Notes under the pieces: generated by a model | The model's database searches: none | What the model was told of the DNA's origin: nothing | Seen by the model: the letters and a program-made list of their open reading frames with translations, nothing else | Shown here: positions 9,781 to 22,600 of the stretch, piece after piece | Position numbering within the stretch: the first letter of the stretch is position 1 | Layout: every line of letters begins with the position of its first letter | Source: Hysterium pulicare CBS 123377 | Lineage: Eukaryota > Ascomycota > Dothideomycetes > Hysteriales > Hysteriaceae | Direction: 5' to 3' | Assembly: GCA_000467715.1 (NCBI GenBank) | Contig: AJFK01000173.1 | Location: 44,739-108,738, forward strand | DNA length: 64,000 nucleotides | Made by a program: the position numbers and the translations under genes

Positions 9781-12700
9781 ATGCCACCGCCCAAGCCCGG
9801 ACAGCCAGGCACAGCCGAAGGGAAGCCCAAACGCCGACAAGGGCATAGGCAACCTAACAAGAATGGAAAGACAATTGCCACCGATGAGCAGGTAAGTATA
9901 ATCATGAAGTATAATGAGATAAGAATCACTGACCGTATTCCAGGTCAACGAGACGGTTCCCGAAAAGGCTCTGTCCTATGAAGGGTCCAAGGGAAAGCGC
10001 AAACGTCGCCGAGGGCGTAAGAGATCTAATAAAAAGGACAAGACAACTGCCGTCAATGGAGAGCAGGTAAGTATAATCATGAAGTATAATGAAATAAGAA
10101 TCATTGACCGTTATCCAGGTTGACAAGATGATTCTCGAAGAGAATGAGTCCCCTGAAGCGACCGAAGTGTCTGCTGTGACGACATTTCCTCCCACGACTT
10201 CACCTTCAACGGCGTCTCCTACAACATCCTCTCTTACAACATCCTCTCCTACAACATTCTCTCCTACAATATCCTCTCCTACAACATTCTCTTCTACAAC
10301 ATCCTCTCCTACAACATCTTCAACGAGGTGTTCACTGGGACATCAAGAGATGACTGCCCCTGTTCCTCAGATGTTCGCATCTGTCAACATGAACGCTATG
10401 TTGTTGAAGATGGATAAAGCCCTCGCAAACTTCCACGAGAGCAAATCCGAAGTTGAGGAGGCTCGAGATATGTTGTCGATGTTGATCCATGGTGCAATTG
10501 TTCCGCCCCAAGCTGAATCAGACGCCCAGTCTCAATCAGAGGTCCGGCTCGTCGCCTCAACGATGCCTGCCGAGAATAAATCGCGTCCCGTCTATGATGG
10601 CAACAGCGAACAAGTCATCATTAAGATCGGCCAGCAGACTCCGAATGTCATCTTCCCTGCAGCTTCTACAGCTCAGACGGCTGCGGTAGTAGCTGGGCCT
10701 CCTGTCATTACTGAAGAGATTGTGCCAACTGCATCGAAGTCTGAGAAGTCAGCTGCTTTGCCACAAGAGGGAACTATACCGAACGATAGGCCTTCCGGTG
10801 AACACTCTGGCGGTTCACAGGTAGAGGAAGTTGGCCCAGTGGCGTCAAGTGATGCTCTAGAGGAAGATGTCAAGATCGTTTCAACAAGCAATCCCCCCAC
10901 TGGAACTATCCAGGATGAGCAGACTGGCTCATTAACATCGACGCTTAATGGATCTGCAAACGACTTCGAGAATGCTGAGCTTAGCTGCCAACCGCATCAG
11001 CCGACTTTTGAGTCTCTCATCCAGACTGGAGATGATGAGCCACATGCTGAGAATCCAGAAATGGCAGTTGTGCTCTTCATCTCTAAAGAGACTGTGACTT
11101 ACGGCAGCCACTTCCAAGAGGATAGGCGTTTAACAACGAGTTTGGCAGGTACCGTTGGTAGTGAACATCAGCCAGGGAAACTGGACGACCAGGCAGTCAT
11201 CATCTTTTTGATCCCCTTTGGCGACATCCTGAATCAATCCATGAAGAATCGAGTGATCGGAACTACATTAACTGCTTCCACGTCTTATGGAAACGTTAGT
11301 ACCTCGCAGGATCTTGCGTCGACCGATGCCCCATCTACATCATCCACTGGCCGTAGCGACGAACAGCTAAATGAAGAGCGTTCAATTCATCACGCAGGAA
11401 AGGAACTTGTCTTATTCAAAGATACGAATGAACCCGACTCTCATGATGATGAAGTTGAAGAGAATCAACATTATACGATGAACCCGGCGACCGACGCGGA
11501 TGGTGAGAGTTTTCAATTGGATGAAGATACCACAACACGCCGGGAGGACGAAGACGCTCCTACCGAGGATGAAGACGCTCCCGAGAACGGGGACGCCCCT
11601 ATCGAGAACGAAAAAGCTCCACGTTGGGTTTACGTTTGGGAAGGGCAGCCCCAAAACATCACCAACGACGTTCGAGCATACTACAGAGAAATGGATATCT
11701 ACGTCGACCGGGCGTACTATATACGCCATATCAAAGAACATGAGAAGCAGCGGCGTCAAGTATTCCTACTTGGGCAGATGTGGGAGGCAACATGGGAACT
11801 TAAGCTGCGTGACGAAGGCTTCCAACGGATAGTGCATTTTTATGGTGTTGCGGAGCTGAAGAAGGAGGCTAAGAAGATGTTCCCGGCAAGTTTGGCACGT
11901 ATCTTCGGGTCCGAGAACGCAACCACACTTGGCAAAATTCTGGACAGTATTAAGGAAGCTGCTACACTGCAGGCGCGCCAAGAAGCGCTGCAAGATTGGA
12001 GTCGGAAGATTGAGTCCTTAACCGATATCGACGTTACTCTGGGTGAGGGTGAGCTAGGGAAAGAAACGATCAAGAGATATGGCACTGAATACGTGCTCAA
12101 AACCATTTCTCCGAACTTGGATCTGACTCGAGCCACTCAGACCCAGATCAAGAGAATTCAGAGAAGAATTAAGGACCTGATCGGGGCAGAAGGCGACTTG
12201 TACTACGACCTGGAAGATGCAAAGGCCAAATTCGAACGCGAGAATAAGATTATACGCCAGGTCATCGTTCCAGAGATCAAGGCAGGAATTGACTTCGAGC
12301 GACGAAGAAATGCTGCGGGTCGTATCATCGGCCTTGGGATGGGAGAAACTAGAACAGCTGTCATTGGCGAAGCTCTCTCCCAGAACGAAGCAGAGATTTT
12401 CAATCCTTTCCCTCCCGCCAGCGAATTTCTCAACCCATCACATACTATCACGCAATATGATGTCGATGCTCTAGAAACGGTCGAAGAACTACTCCAGGGC
12501 ATTCGGCGTTCTTCAGGGCACAGGAACTCGGTGTCATCTTACAGTTTTGTCGGTTCGGTCCCAAATGAGATCCAAGAAGAAGCTGAGCGATTATCAACCA
12601 CCACCAAAACCACCATCAAACCAGCTGTGGATTTCGCAGAACTTGGGTGGGCTTATGCCAACGCTCGTGCAAACTTTAGTGCCGTTTTGCCCGTCATCAG

Positions 12701-15700
12701 CCCACAAGACATTCGACAACTGCCGGCAAGACATGAAGAATCTTCTCCGGTTCCAAATACGTCTTGGGGTTCGCCGCGATTCATACTTCCACAAAATCCG
12801 GCAATGGGACGTCCAAAATTCAGAATTCCACCATGCTTTCCAGGATTGTTCTCTGGCCTGCCTCAGAAACTCGGTTTTAAGGTCGGATGGACTACATGGG
12901 AATTTCGACCATGTTCACATGGATTCGTAGATCGCGACAATCCTCAACCGTGCCCTTCTTTTGATTCAGGACCGGACCATATGGCTGGTACAGAAAATGA
13001 GTCATCGTCTTGTTCATCGTCTTGCTCATCCGCTCAACGCTGCTTGTCAATTGGAAACTTTGGCTGGCTGCGAGGGAACGACAAGGATGAAGGAGCAGCA
13101 GAAGCTCCTCAATCAACTGCATCTCCAACAGTCCAGCCGCTTCCTTCGGCCTCCGGTCCGATGCTAAATTCATCAAGTGCACCGATGACTTCCACTAACC
13201 ATCCTCCAGTTGTCAAACAACCTACTACAATCTTCAAAATGGATTTTGGACCGGCTATGACAGGAGCCCGTGGAGGAAACCCACGAGCTCGAGGAAAGGG
13301 GGGCCGCAACAGAACTGCCGCAACAAACTCAACCCCGTCCTCGACGCAACGACCTCTTGGCAGTCGCCTTTCGAATAGTGCGAAAGGGTTCCAAACTAAA
13401 GGTACAACTGCCAGTCAAACACACGGATTTGGCGGATTTGGAGGCTTCGGACAAAGCCAGGCATCACCCTTTGTAACGGCATCTGGACCTCCTCGCACCT
13501 TCGGGGCCCAGGAAGGCTCATTTAAGTTCACTGCTGGAGCAACGACTGTGAAGAATCCTCACCAGTCTGGTTCCTCAGGCACATTTTTTGGATCGAATCC
13601 TACCGGTAATCCATCTCCCGCCACTGCCTCCGTCTCTCCAGCAGCTCCTCCACCCCATGCTACTGGCACTCCTTCTACTAGTGCAGCCGAATCTTCGTCT
13701 CAAACCAACGTTGCACCAGACGATGAAGATGAGCATGCGGATGGAGCTTCAGACACGATTCCGATGCCCGATACGGAAGATTTCAACAATGAGCCCGTAA
13801 ATGACGAAAAATCTGCTGCTGCCAACCTGAGCTCAGAAAGTGATGGCTCAGCTAGTACAACTGTTCGCGGAGATAGGAGGATTCAGACTCCCACAACGGA
13901 CACTGAGACTGGAGTTACGTCGAAAGAACCTGATGCTACGACATCAGCAGGCCCACAACCAAAGACCCGATCAACTGGTGCAGCTCCGGCAGACAAGATC
14001 AACGTTTCAAATAAAGGGAACGTGAAGGGGGTCCTCGATGAGCGATGTCAAGATTTGGAAGCGGGCCTTCCATACCAACAAATTGCTCCGGAATTCTATT
14101 ACACCGGCGAGGAAGACGAAGATGCTCCCAAACCCCGAATGGATGCACCCGGCAATACATCTAGCCTACCAAGCGGGCCACTTGCCAAAGAAGAATCGAC
14201 GGCCTCAGACACGGAGAATCAAGAAGATGTTGCCGCGAGCGAAGAGGATGATGCTAGCGAGGACGGCGAGGATGATGACGAACTCTCCAGCCATGATTCG
14301 GACGACGAAAGCGACGAGGATGATGACGATGCTCCTCCAAGCGGCGGAGCAACTACAGCTTCAGCCCCGCAGTCGAGCGATAACCATCAAGATGGCAACG
14401 GCGACCATAGCGAGTCGACCGGTCAGCATCGTGAAGCAGGTCATGGTGAGGACGTTGGAGAATCTTCGAAGCCGGCATCAACAGACTCAACTTCCAAGGA
14501 GCAAGACACGCCGGCCAATGACCAGCAAATCCTAGATGATGCCCAGGTACCTGGTTCTCCCAAGCCACTTCATTCAGCGCAAGAGACGGAGACCAATTTC
14601 GAAGAGGAAATTTACGCAGAGGGATTTAGTACACGACCGACTGCTACTCAAGAGACTCAAGCAACTTGGTCGAGCTACCAAGCTGGGCAGCAGAAGGCAC
14701 CGGCGTCTCACACAAAACCCATCGAAAATCTGTTTGGAGGGCCAAATCCACATACGTTCGCACCATCTCTAGCGAGCGCCGGTCCAACCCAAGGCCCTCT
14801 GGATGGAGCATCAGCAGCGCCTTCAGACATATCCAAGGCGGCGTTTAAGGCTGCTGATTGGGCTTCGATATTTGCCCCGGGATCTGATAGCAACAACCCA
14901 TTCGGGTCGGGGCTGATCAACAACCCATTCGCAAGTTCATCAAATGGAACCACGAAAGCCCGAAAGGCTCCGAAACCAAAGGCACAAGTGGCGCCCCAGC
15001 CAGCAGGCAATCCGACCTTTGGTGTCGGGGGTTCTGGAAGTAATCCATCAATAGTGGTTACACAAGGCGATTTGGGTGCAATTACCAGTGATGCCCTCAC
15101 TAGGTTCAACTTCAACATTCGCGTAGAAAAACATGCGGCATCTTTACTAACTCCTGCTGCTGCTGCGAACTTGGAGATTTCTGGCGTGAGTGACGTCCCC
15201 AAAGACGCTTCCCAAACCACTCCGAGGTTAAATGGAACGGTGAAGGAGAATGATGCGTCAACATCAACGGTGTCAAAGCCGACTTCGGAAGAGCACACTC
15301 AACCAGAGCCGACAGTGTTGTCCAATGGGAGCAACGATGATTCAAGGACAATAGATTCGATACGAGCTGCTGGAGGTTCTGAAGTGATTTTTGACCCACT
15401 CGTTGCCCCAACCACTACAATAGAGGCTCCAGAAGCGAAGTCTGAAGTTGCTAAAGACAAGGAGCCACCTTCGCGACTAACAAAGCCGAGTGCAGTGGAT
15501 CGAGCTCCGGCAGCTCCAAATTCGAAGATTATAACCTCAAACGTCTTTGGAGACTCCGATAATTCTGATGGCGCGATTGGTATCCACCTCAATCCGTTCA
15601 TAAAGTACAAGATACCTCAGATGGAAGATGAGAGTGAAGCTGGTGATGATAGCGAAGATGACGAAAATGCTGAGCCGATGCGTATCACTAAGAAGAAGCC

Positions 15701-17648
15701 TAGGGGTGGCCCTATACCTTGCACGGTTAACTTGCAGGGAAAGTATATGAGCAGAAGCAGTACGAATAAATTTCACACTGGATCAGTATCTCCGAGTCCA
15801 GTAAAGGGTGCATCTCCGACTTCAAAGCCTTCATTGGAGTCGCGACTTAGCGGCGGTACTTTCAGTCAGCCTCGTCCAGCAACAGGAGAAGAAGCCGCTG
15901 CACCCACATTGACGAAACCTTCGTTTGAGTCGAGGCTCAGTGGAGGTATTTACAGCAAGCCTCCACAAGAGGTTGCACCAACCGCCGCACCCACAACGCC
16001 AAAGCCTTCGTTCGAGTCGAGGCTTAGTGGAGGCATCCACAATGAGCTTCCTCAAGAGACAGCACAAGCCGCTGAATCCACAACGATAAAACCATCGTTT
16101 GAGTCGAGGCTCAATGGAGGCATCTCCAGCCAGCTTCCTCAAACATCAGTACAGCAAATGGCTACACCGGATGTTGTGAGTCCAGAATCTTCAACGGCAG
16201 AAGCGAAGGCATCAAGAAAGCCTTTCGCGAGCCTCTACAACTTCTTACGCATCCTTGATATAGCAAGAGGCAATCAAGGCCCACCACTGGAGTTGTTGGA
16301 GACCTTCGCGACCCCAACAAGCAACGCTTCATTGGGACTAGCTACTCCAGCACCGGAAGAGAAGGCAGTCAAATACCCGTCAGAGACAACTTCGCTCTTC
16401 GCGCGCGTCCTTGGTGAGGAAAAAGCTCCCGAGGACTCAGCGGCGGAGACCTCTACAACTCCAAAGGACACTTCATCGGGCCTGAATAAGGTCGAGTCAG
16501 CAACAATTGTATCTTCTGTAGAAGCACATGATGCTCCGGAAGATGAGCATGATTCCCTTTTCGACTCGGACGGCGAGGATGAGTACAAGGAAGCTGACGA
16601 GAATGATGACGAGGGCAAAGAGAAGAAGTCTAAAGACGATGAAGGCCCCAAGGACTATAAAGGTCCAAAAGATGACGATGAAGATGGCAAAGGCAACGAC
16701 CCTGGAGCAGGCGCAGCTTCAAGCGGCAGCCACTCCAATGCTGACGACAACGCTGATAATGATACCCGTGGCTCCATTTCAGGCGGATCATCCTTCAACA
16801 ATGACCACCAATCCACTCGTCCCAGCTCCGGAGGAGGTCAGCGAGATGAGGAGGTGCAGACAAAGAAATCCCCATCTACCTCCAACAGTCGGGTAAAGTT
16901 CTGCTTCCCAGGTGATGATGACAGGGGCCTGAATTCTGATGGCGATGAGTCCGAAGATGAGGAAGCGCGTCTGAAGCTCCACGTCGGCGATTATGAGGAT
17001 AAGAACTCACCAGAAGACCAGGCTCTATCTGAGAAGATGGCACGGCTTTCTATTAAATCTCCGAAGCAGCTGTCGAGAGGCCGAGTGAAGACAGCACATA
17101 AAGCGCCCACCGAGGCCTCGACTCAACCACTACAAGACTCTCCAGCTAGCCAAGATTTCGCATCTCCATTAATGATGGGTAAAGGCAAGAAACAACCAAC
17201 AACAAGTAAGTTCCTGCAATCCGATGCCTTCCGTTCGAATGCCAACACGAAGTCAGAACTAGAACAAGATCAGCCTAAGCAGAAGCGTTCAAAAACTGCC
17301 AAGACAAAGACCAAGCTTCGAAAGAAGAAGTCTAAAGCAGTCTCGCCAGAACTCCGCGCCGCAATTGAGTACAAACAACGTCAAGTTGTTATCCTTGAGC
17401 AAACAGCGATTCAGGGAGCCGCAGATTGCCGGGGGGAAATTGGCCTCTTATCCCGGCAGGCACAAGCGTGGTACGATGATATGCAGAGCAGTATTACCGA
17501 TACTTCAACCGCTTACGAAAAGGCGGTTGCGCAAAAGAGGGTCGACGATGCTGAGCGCCGCCTTTTTAGAGTGGAAGATTACGTCGAGAAGGGGTGGAAG
17601 AAGTACGAGAAGGCTGTTGAGGAGTTGAACAGCTTGATGGGGTATTAG
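9781..17648 (+). CDS. Very large, mostly disordered repeat-rich protein (about 2587 aa)
   Basis: Predicted exons are 9781-9891, 9944-10066 and 10119-17648 (37, 41 and 2509 codons before the stop), all phase 0. The first two exons encode a basic K/R-rich N-terminus. Residues about 98-149 are a T/S/P repeat. Residues about 575-872 look like the only folded part: an aromatic, charged helical region starting near APRWVYVWEGQ with coiled-coil-like stretches. Residues about 1178-1245 are G/F-rich with several FG motifs (GFGGFGGFGQ, FFGSNP), and further NPFGSG/NPFASS motifs follow. Strongly acidic tracts lie near 1450-1485 and 2150. Four KPSFESRLSGG repeats span about 1980-2087, and the C-terminus (about 2475-2587) is basic, then coiled-coil. 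FG motifs recall nucleoporins, but no nucleoporin fold is recognised, so I make no such call. A nuclear role is plausible from composition only. Confidence 0.75.
9790..10160 (+). repeat. Tandem exon-plus-intron duplication with two near-identical 52-bp introns
   Basis: Intron 1 (9892-9943) and intron 2 (10067-10118) are both 52 bp and differ at only a few positions, near the middle and 3' end. The flanking coding sequence is also duplicated. Exon 1's end (GKPKRRQGHR...DEQ) matches exon 2's end (GKRKRRRGRK...GEQ). Exon 2's start (VNETVPEKALSYEG) matches exon 3's start (VDKMILEENESPEA). The period is about 175 bp, and introns and exons were copied as one unit. Confidence 0.85.
10185..10330 (+). 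repeat. 15-bp coding minisatellite (S-P-T-T-S/F)
   Basis: About eight imperfect copies of a 15-bp unit (TCTCCTACAACATCC-like) encode a Thr/Ser/Pro tract. Such tracts are often O-glycosylated or disordered linkers in fungi, but this protein has no signal peptide. Confidence 0.8.
15825..16145 (+). repeat. Four KPSFESRLSGG repeats of 87-90 bp
   Basis: The K-P-S core codons start at 15825, 15915, 16002 and 16089 (spacing 90, 87, 87). Each has a fixed KPS(F/L)ESRL(S/N)GG core and a variable P/Q/A-rich linker. Conservation of the core against a drifting linker suggests selection for a short linear motif. Confidence 0.8.
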
Positions 17649-19065
17649 AGGGAGGTCGCCAATAGGTTGACGGCGTGAGGGTGGATATATTTCGGATAAG
17701 GGTATTTGGATCGGGAGAATACTGGTGATCGTTCACGGTGAAGGTGGACTTGTTCGGCTGATGACAAGACCGAACAAGAGGATCGACGTCTTGGTTTCCG
17801 ACAATTGTTGGCATTTAGGATTGGGTTGATTCGAGGAGATCCCCATATTTTGCTCCCCTTCTTGGTTTTCATACTCCGCCTTTCTTCTAACCCCCTTGCA
17901 CATTTCTTCCCATTTTCCACTGCGCTCCGCTTCATCTCACTGCCCATCTCCTTTGTTCAAGCGTGGGAATTTTCTTTACACCGAACGGATGGCGTTCTAG
18001 ATTGGGTAGATCCAGCGAGATCCCCACATTTGCTTCCCTTTCTGCTTTTCACATTCCGCCCCCTTCCAACTCCCAAGCACCTTTCTTCCCCATTTTACAC
18101 TGCGATCCACTCCGTCTCACTGCCCATCTCTTTTGTTCAAGCGTGCGAATCTCTTTTACAGAAAACGTACCCTAGACCTCTACCCTCGGTAGGTCTGGCG
18201 CAGAGACGTTTTCTCCATCTCCCCTCGGATACTTTAGATAGATACCCCGAATTAAGACGTCGATCCTCTCCAGTAAAGAATTGAAACAAGATGAGTGAGA
18301 TTTCGTGAGCGCAGTTTAAATGAATGCAGTCGAATAATATATATCGTAATTGAAAATCTGAAAAGAACAACAGCTATGTAGCGTCTACGTACTGAGGATG
18401 AATCGAGTAAATAACGTCTTGACTTGAAGGTTCCCTCAGCGAAGGAAGACTGCCTCAGTCTAGAGGTTCCGCGGAGTCACATCTAACACAAACGCGAAAT
18501 AAAAAGGATAGATGAGACATGATACGATGACGAAACGCGGGCCTGTTATCCGCGAGAAGCTTGAATAAGGTCAAGAGAGGTGAGGGCTGAACTCGGGGTT
18601 CATTGATTCGCGCTACAACCACCACAGTTAGATCAATTTAATTCTCACCACGCCAGAGCCGGTATAGCTCATTATCGGTCATTTCTCACGCATCATTGAC
18701 GTAAAATTCAAAAGTACATTTCAAATATCATATTTTGGGTTTGTTCTTTATTTCATGTTGGTATTATACTCTCACAATACATTGCTTGAATGTATTACAG
18801 AAGGATCATATCCCACCCATTAAGCTTCCACCCAAAATCAACACCATCATATGTATTAAAATCCTTGCCAATTACCATTCCCATTCCCAAACCCAAACTC
18901 CCTTACTCAATTCCTTTCGGGCAACGAAGCCCAATACCAGCCAGTGAATTCCATTCATGAGCCATCCCATAGCTTCTATATTCCGTACAAGCTTCCCGAA
19001 GCTATCGCTAGTTGTCAGATCCAAGTCCGGCTTGCCGTTCTCAAAGCGGTCATCGCGTCAAGCGT
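17649..19065. other. Spacer holding a 180-bp tandem duplication; otherwise nothing seen
   Basis: Bases 17816-17985 and 17997-18166 are an imperfect tandem duplication (listed separately). The rest is AT-rich without a credible gene and includes the presumed 3' end of the minus-strand NCE102-like gene, from about 18730. Confidence 0.5.
17816..18166 (+). repeat. Imperfect 180-bp tandem duplication downstream of the large gene
   Basis: Shared landmarks include GAGATCCCCA (17836 and 18017), CTCACTGCCCATCTC (17937 and 18117) and TTGTTCAAGCGTG (17953 and 18133), giving a period of 180-181 bp. Differences are mostly substitutions. The segment is CT-rich like a fungal promoter leader, but no gene follows it directly on the plus strand. 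Confidence 0.8.
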
Positions 19066-19683
19066 TTAGACTTGGCTCATTGCGGGGCCCCTACGAAGTC
19101 CACCACGCATGTTGACATTAACACCGCCGCTCATGAGAGAGAGGACGAGGGAAGCGGTCCATGCTGCCCAGCCGAACCAGAGGAACGCAGTTGATGCTTG
19201 GGCTTCGTGGCAACGCTTCTTTGTGTCGTAAGAGCCGTTCGTGATTTCGTTGGAGTGTGTGTAAGCCTAAAGCGTAGTTAGCAAGGCGGAGCATTCGTCG
19301 TAGGTATTGAGGTAACTTACGGAGTTTCCGCAGCTATGGACATGGAGGTATGCAGCAGTCGCAACAGCAGCGCAGAAAAAGAAAAGAACATTCAAAGCAT
19401 CAAGCACGGTGTTCACAAGTGGGACACTGAAGCTGTCCAAGAATGCCGTCGGTAAGAGATATAGTAATGATGCCATGCCAAAGATGGCGACAAACATGTC
19501 GTAGTTAACAAGGGATGAGTTTCCGGCGAAAGCAGTCGCGATCATGTTGCCAATGAGCGCCATGACGATCAAAGTACAGAAAAACTAATGCCAGTGTTAA
19601 TGATACCGCGCATTGCGACTCTCTTGGTCGATGCGACTTACTTGAAAGCCACGAAGGCCAAGATTCAGAGCTTTGGACACCAT
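19066..19683 (-). CDS. NCE102: Non-classical export protein 2-like MARVEL membrane protein
   Basis: Three exons on the minus strand: 19683-19642, 19584-19321 and 19266-19066 (14, 88 and 66 codons; introns 57 and 54 bp, both phase 0), giving 168 aa. The start MVSKALNLGLRGFQ runs into FFCTLIVMALIGNMIA and VNYDMFVAIFGM, the pattern I know from fungal NCE102/NCE2 proteins. Four hydrophobic segments fit the MARVEL topology. The loop between TM3 and TM4 has a C at HSCGNS and another at KKRC, as often seen in the family, and the C-terminus is short and basic. In yeast, Nce102 is a plasma-membrane eisosome/MCC protein acting as a sphingolipid sensor. That role here is by homology only. Confidence 0.9.
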
Positions 19684-22600
19684 TGTGAATGAGTTGCGCG
19701 GGTGGTTTTGGCGGGTGTTTTTGAAAGCAAAAGGTTATGCAAAGCTAGCAAAAGCAGATTCAACGATATTGCGAAGCTTTTTGGAAAAGGTGATTTGAGG
19801 AATGCAGTGGTGGTGGGAGGTGTTGGTTGGTGGTGTGAGTTCTGGTAGCAATTAATATCGTCAGCGGGACTTCGCGGGTTTCAGGCAGCGTCATCGCTTG
19901 CCGATTGAACCAAATACGTCACCTGCCTCGCGACAGAGGCGAAAGCCACAGCGCATGGACCATCAAGTTGGAATTTGGACTTACGCAGCGCGATGATGAT
20001 GATGATGATTTTGGCTTTGTTCGATGTAGAATTGAGGTTTTCGAGGAATGTTTTGGATTCGAGAGGTTGTTTTGCGAAGGCTGTGTGATGGTTGGAGGAG
20101 TTCCTTGTCATCCCGGCAGAGGCGTTGAAGCGGCAACGACTGCGTACTACAGAGCAGGGATTCCATCACCATTACAATTTACATGAAGGACTCAATCAGC
20201 CGACCAATTCATTTTTTTACATCTTTGGCTCAATCATGAAGATGGATAGGGCGTTAGAAGCGTAGTCTCTTGGTGAGCTGTATAAAAAATACACAGAGCA
20301 CCTACTGTTACATGTCTTGCAAATAATCATAGCTCAAAAGACTCAGAATTGTCAAATACCCAGGCATGTCTGTGGACTTTCCTAGCGATAGAGGCTTGTC
20401 GAAATCGGAATCATATATGCATGGCTTAAGAAAAGAGGCTTGAAAAATTCTACATTTACAGCCAAAGTGAATCCAACATCGTCCCGAATTGATGGGCAAA
20501 GGTTAGGTATGTGACATGTTTCGAAGCACGTGTATTCAACTCTAGAATTAAGGCTACCGGCCCTAGCTGTCAAATCCAGGGTACAGTACTCTATATTACC
20601 GCGACTACGAGTCTCGAACCATCGAACAAGTGCTTCGATGACGATATGGCGGACTTCCCGGGAAACCAAAGAAAAGCTTGGAAACATAACAAGCTGTGCT
20701 TTGCCATTGAACCCAATTATTTGTGAGGATAGCCGATGACAGTTTGTTTGTTGACCAAGTCTGAAGAACTCGAAGCCGAAGGGATTTTCGATTCGTACTC
20801 AAAAAGGCAATAGATACTAATTGAAAGACTTGCAAGAAGACTGGGTGTTTGTGTAGCATAGCTTTTATCCTAAATCAGCATAAGATGTTGCCCAAGTTTA
20901 CCAAGCTGTGTGATCACCGATGGCTTAGCCTCCTTTGCTAGTCCATCCTCTAGATCTTTTACAGAAGACACTTTAACTCTCGCATGGTCGAGCCGTTTTG
21001 TAAACTAGACACGATCAGAGTTAGCAATGAAGAAACATGATGATAAGGCTCGCGGCAGCGAAAGCACTTTGATGCGTATCACAAAGGCCAAACCAACTAT
21101 GCGAAAGGACTTAAACAAGCTATATCGTCATTAACAAAGTCCTCATTTGAACCTAGAGTGATATCTTGTCTTGTAACATCCTACCTTAAATTGTTCTTCC
21201 AGGGCCGTCTTCCCGCAGGTTGTTGTACATACAAATTTGCGTGCATCGATGGTAGAGTCAATCCCAAGTGTCAAGTTCTGGAAGTAGTGGGCTTCCTTTC
21301 CTAAGTGGCAAATCCCAACAAATCACTCTAATTTGCGATCATTATATTATGGTAGCGTTCGCTGTTCCCTCGATAGGGAGTAACGAGACCTCGGGGTTCG
21401 ACGGATGCAGAAGAGTACTTGTAGCAGTAGTCTTGTCAAGCTATTGAAAGACACCGCTCTTAGCCACGGAATCCGTAGCAGTGGGTTGTGTTTCAGAGCC
21501 CTGAGCCCTCTAAATTGGAATAGACAATTGCTTTATCCATCCACATTCTCCTTGTTGAATTGCCCGTGTTCGTAGCTGTATGAGACTATGGCCCTCAAGC
21601 CGAGCTCTCTGCTTGTTGTTATTCCTCTATTCATCAGGCTCTAATGTCCCAGGCTTGTGTTTTTGTAAAAGGAGTATGGTCGTCAGCGTGTTGCCTTCAG
21701 TCGCTGGTGTGGGAGGACGAATTGGTGGTAACGGAATTGCATCCCCAAGGGAGATACAAAATGGAGACCTGTGGAGATTAGGCGCATCGCATCAGTGAGG
21801 TGTATGCATTGCTCTTCTACTCCTTACCCTTGAATTGTATTGCGGTGGTCTGGCGCCCAGCTTCCGCTTCGAGAACTCCACGGTTTCGCTCCGGTATTGC
21901 AGTATCGAGGCAAGACGTCGAAAAGCCTACAGTACGTCTTTGAAGTTGCTGGGAATGCTGCTCTTGTACACAGCAGCTTGGCAGACTGTAAGGCCGCACT
22001 GTCGGTAGTGTGCTTTCGAACATTGACTCGGAGTAGGCTTCAGGGTTTTGGCAGAAACAGATGCCCTCCGTCGTGGATTCGTTCTTGCGCTGTCTTCTTG
22101 GGTGAGAAGTCGCATTGCGAGGTCAAGTTGTTCTGCTACTGCATTCTCTCCTGGACATCCAGAGTGCAATTAGGTCGAGGCTGTAGAGGAAACAGTTGAG
22201 TTTGGTTGAGCGTTAGGTGATTTGTCCATTCTTTTCACTAGGGAGTACGAGGGACCCTTTGGAAGGAGTAGGGGTGTAGAATGTGAATTGCGATGGGAGG
22301 CGCGACAATTGTCAACACCACGGAGGGGGCCATCGAGCCGCCTACTTTACCTCGTCCGCACCTGCCAGGGGAGTATCCTATGAGGAATTACGAGCCGCTG
22401 GCTTCTTCAACACAACCTTGGAATTTGTATGGCACCATCTTACAGTCAGAGAGTTCTCTTCGAATACACAGGAACCAGCACCTGAGCGGTCGTCTCGAAG
22501 GCCCATGCCGGCTGCCGACACGAAACTCTCTTGACCTCACCCCCACCGACTACCAATAGTATAGCAGCATGCCGATAGCGATACTGCATACTGCAACTAG

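Noticed and set aside
13420-13620. Calling the giant protein a nucleoporin from its FG motifs
   Set aside because: FG motifs are few and clustered, and no structural nucleoporin domain is recognised.
20540-20720. GGTTCGAGAC box on the minus strand, a possible tRNA B box
   Set aside because: No pairing T-stem and no A box at the right distance, so it is not a tRNA gene.
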